Shown here: one piece after another, positions 7,203 through 8,147 of the stretch | How the letters are laid out: each line of letters begins with the position of its first letter | Position numbering within the stretch: the first letter of the stretch is position 1 | Assembly (NCBI GenBank): GCA_001751015.1 | Contig: MAXM01000351.1 | Span: 1 to 8,147 of the forward strand | DNA from: Desulfobacterales bacterium C00003106 | GTDB taxonomy: Bacteria; Desulfobacterota; Desulfobacteria; Desulfobacterales; C00003106 | DNA: 8,147 nt | Direction of reading: 5' to 3' | Notes under the pieces: generated by a model | The model's database searches: none | Seen by the model: only the letters and a program-made list of their open reading frames with translations | Told to the model about the DNA's origin: nothing | Program-made: the position numbers and the translations under genes

Positions 7203-8063
7203 TTATGCAGGCGTCAGGATCGTGTTGTCAATCAGGCGCGTCTTTCCCACATATACGGCAAGCGCCATCAGTGCTTTGCGCGACACCTGACTCACATCTT
7301 CAAGCGTTTCCGGATCACATATTGAAACATAGTCTATTCTGACGCCCGGTCTTGACAGAATCATCTCTCGCGCCATTGCAACAATCTCATCTGAATTCCG
7401 CAGCCCATCTTCCACAAGCCTTTGTGCACCCTGCAAGGCCTGAAAAAGGACAGGGGCGGACATGCGTTCTTCTCTTGAAAGGCAGGAATTCCTGGAACTC
7501 ATTGCCAGCCCGTCATCGTCCCTTGCAACAGGAGCGCCGATAATCCTGATATCGAAGTTCAGGTCTTTTACCATACGCCTGACAACTATTAATTGCTGAT
7601 AATCCTTTTCTCCGAACACCGCTGAGTGAGGCTTGACAATATGAAACAGCTTGGTCACTACAGAGAGAACGCCGCAAAAGTGACTGGGACGAGACAGACC
7701 GCAAAGATGTCGCGGGAGCCGCTCCATGGAGACATCTGTTTGATATCCTTGCAAATACATCGCGGAGGCCGCAGGAGCAAAGACCGTATCGACCCCGGCG
7801 GATTCAGCCATCTTGAAGTCCCGATCAAGGTCCCTCGGATAGGCGTCAAAATCCTCCCCCGGGCCGAACTGTGTGGGATTAACAAATATACTGACAACCA
7901 GGTGATCGCCATGATTGCGTCCCAGCCGCATGAGGCTCAGGTGCCCTGCGTGAAAAAATCCCATGGTCGGGACAAACACGATCCGCCTGCCGTCCCTTCG
8001 CAGGCAATCCGCCTCCCGCTGCATGGTAGCTATGTCACTGACAGTCCGAATAATAACCCCCAA
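7203..8063 (-). CDS. panC: Pantothenate synthetase (pantoate-beta-alanine ligase)
   Basis: PanC joins pantoate and beta-alanine with ATP to make pantothenate, the precursor of coenzyme A, in the cytoplasm. Numbered from the TTG at 8063, the protein has 286 residues, normal for the family. The ATP-binding motifs are PTMGFFHAGH (32-41, HIGH-like) and MSSRN (188-192, KMSKS-like). Other motifs are NPTQFGPGEDFDAYPRD (62-78), LCGLSRPSHFCGV (120-132), FGEKDYQQL (150-158) and the C-terminal VGKTRLIDN (272-280). The start is uncertain: the family normally begins right before IIRTVSD, but no ATG is there. TTG at 8063 is closest but lacks a ribosome binding site, and the frame stays open to the window edge through a dispersed repeat. 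All catalytic motifs are intact. panB and panD are not in the window. Confidence 0.92.
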   Translation of the reverse strand: MGVIIRTVSDIATMQREADCLRRDGRRIVFVPTMGFFHAGHLSLMRLGRNHGDHLVVSIFVNPTQFGPGEDFDAYPRDLDRDFKMAESAGVDTVFAPAASAMYLQGYQTDVSMERLPRHLCGLSRPSHFCGVLSVVTKLFHIVKPHSAVFGEKDYQQLIVVRRMVKDLNFDIRIIGAPVARDDDGLAMSSRNSCLSREERMSAPVLFQALQGAQRLVEDGLRNSDEIVAMAREMILSRPGVRIDYVSICDPETLEDVSQVSRKALMALAVYVGKTRLIDNTILTPA

Positions 8064-8072
8064 AAAACAACG

Positions 8073-8100
8073 TAAGGAACGGGGACAAAATAACTTTCCC
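8073..8100 (+). repeat. Dispersed hairpin repeat, copy C, at the 5' edge of panC
   Basis: TAAGGAACGGGGACAAAATA followed by ACTTTCCC matches copy B with one substitution and one extra T. It lies 10 bp upstream of the best panC start candidate, in antisense orientation to panC, exactly where the ribosome binding site and leader should be. The flank to its right (8101-8147) differs from the palindromes beside copies A and B. It carries a small CCCAA/TTGGG inverted pair (8098-8102, 8117-8121) and AAATTT runs. Confidence 0.72.
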
Positions 8101-8147
8101 AAGTAGGCGCATAAATTTGGGTCAAATTTGTTCGATCTCAAATCACA

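Overview
The window looks like ordinary chromosome from a Gram-negative, probably anaerobic bacterium. The best guess is Desulfobacterota (the former Deltaproteobacteria, Syntrophus- or Geobacter-like). The clues are a short single-domain ArgA-type acetyltransferase with a C-terminal Cys cluster, an M23 peptidase with a cytoplasmic lead followed by one membrane segment, a GatB amidotransferase subunit, and sigma70-type promoters of the form TTGACA-N17-TANNNT. The lineage is inferred from gene content only.

Layout, left to right. (1) 1-207 holds a ~155-bp imperfect palindrome followed by a hairpin repeat. (2) 208-1218, minus strand, is a two-gene unit: a stand-alone receiver protein, then a CBS-CBS-ACT (AcuB-like) protein. 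(3) A divergent intergenic region leads to rsmE (plus, 1401-2171), a 16S rRNA methyltransferase. (4) 2151-2305 holds a second palindrome (~125 bp) plus a second hairpin repeat, overlapping the end of rsmE. (5) A promoter, tRNA-Phe(GAA), a weak terminator or attenuator, argA (arginine synthesis) and an M23 peptidoglycan hydrolase gene follow on the plus strand. (6) gatB (minus) converges on the peptidase gene with a 17-bp gap and has its own promoter. (7) Upstream of it lies an MFS transporter gene (minus), then a 428-bp gap with two tandem minus-strand promoters, a 30-bp stem-loop just after the predicted transcript start, and a 13-bp operator-like palindrome. (8) panC (minus, pantothenate synthesis) closes the window; its 5' end abuts another hairpin-repeat copy, and the frame stays open to the window edge.

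The protein-coding genes are well-known housekeeping or accessory families in no obvious shared pathway. Translation and tRNA charging (rsmE, tRNA-Phe, gatB), arginine and CoA precursor synthesis (argA, panC), cell wall (M23), signalling (receiver, CBS-ACT) and transport (MFS) are simply neighbours.

The unusual part is the repeat content. A ~28-bp sequence beginning TAAGGAACGG occurs in three good and two degenerate copies, all at gene edges. Two copies supply the stop codon of the adjacent gene, one supplies the only plausible ribosome binding site of a TTG-started gene, one touches the MFS ribosome binding site, and one sits where the panC start should be. Two copies are joined in the same order to a long palindrome with related ends. 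This suggests a composite, non-coding, probably mobile element related in style to REP/RAYT or MITE sequences. I see no CRISPR array, toxin-antitoxin pair, phage genes or transposase gene here.
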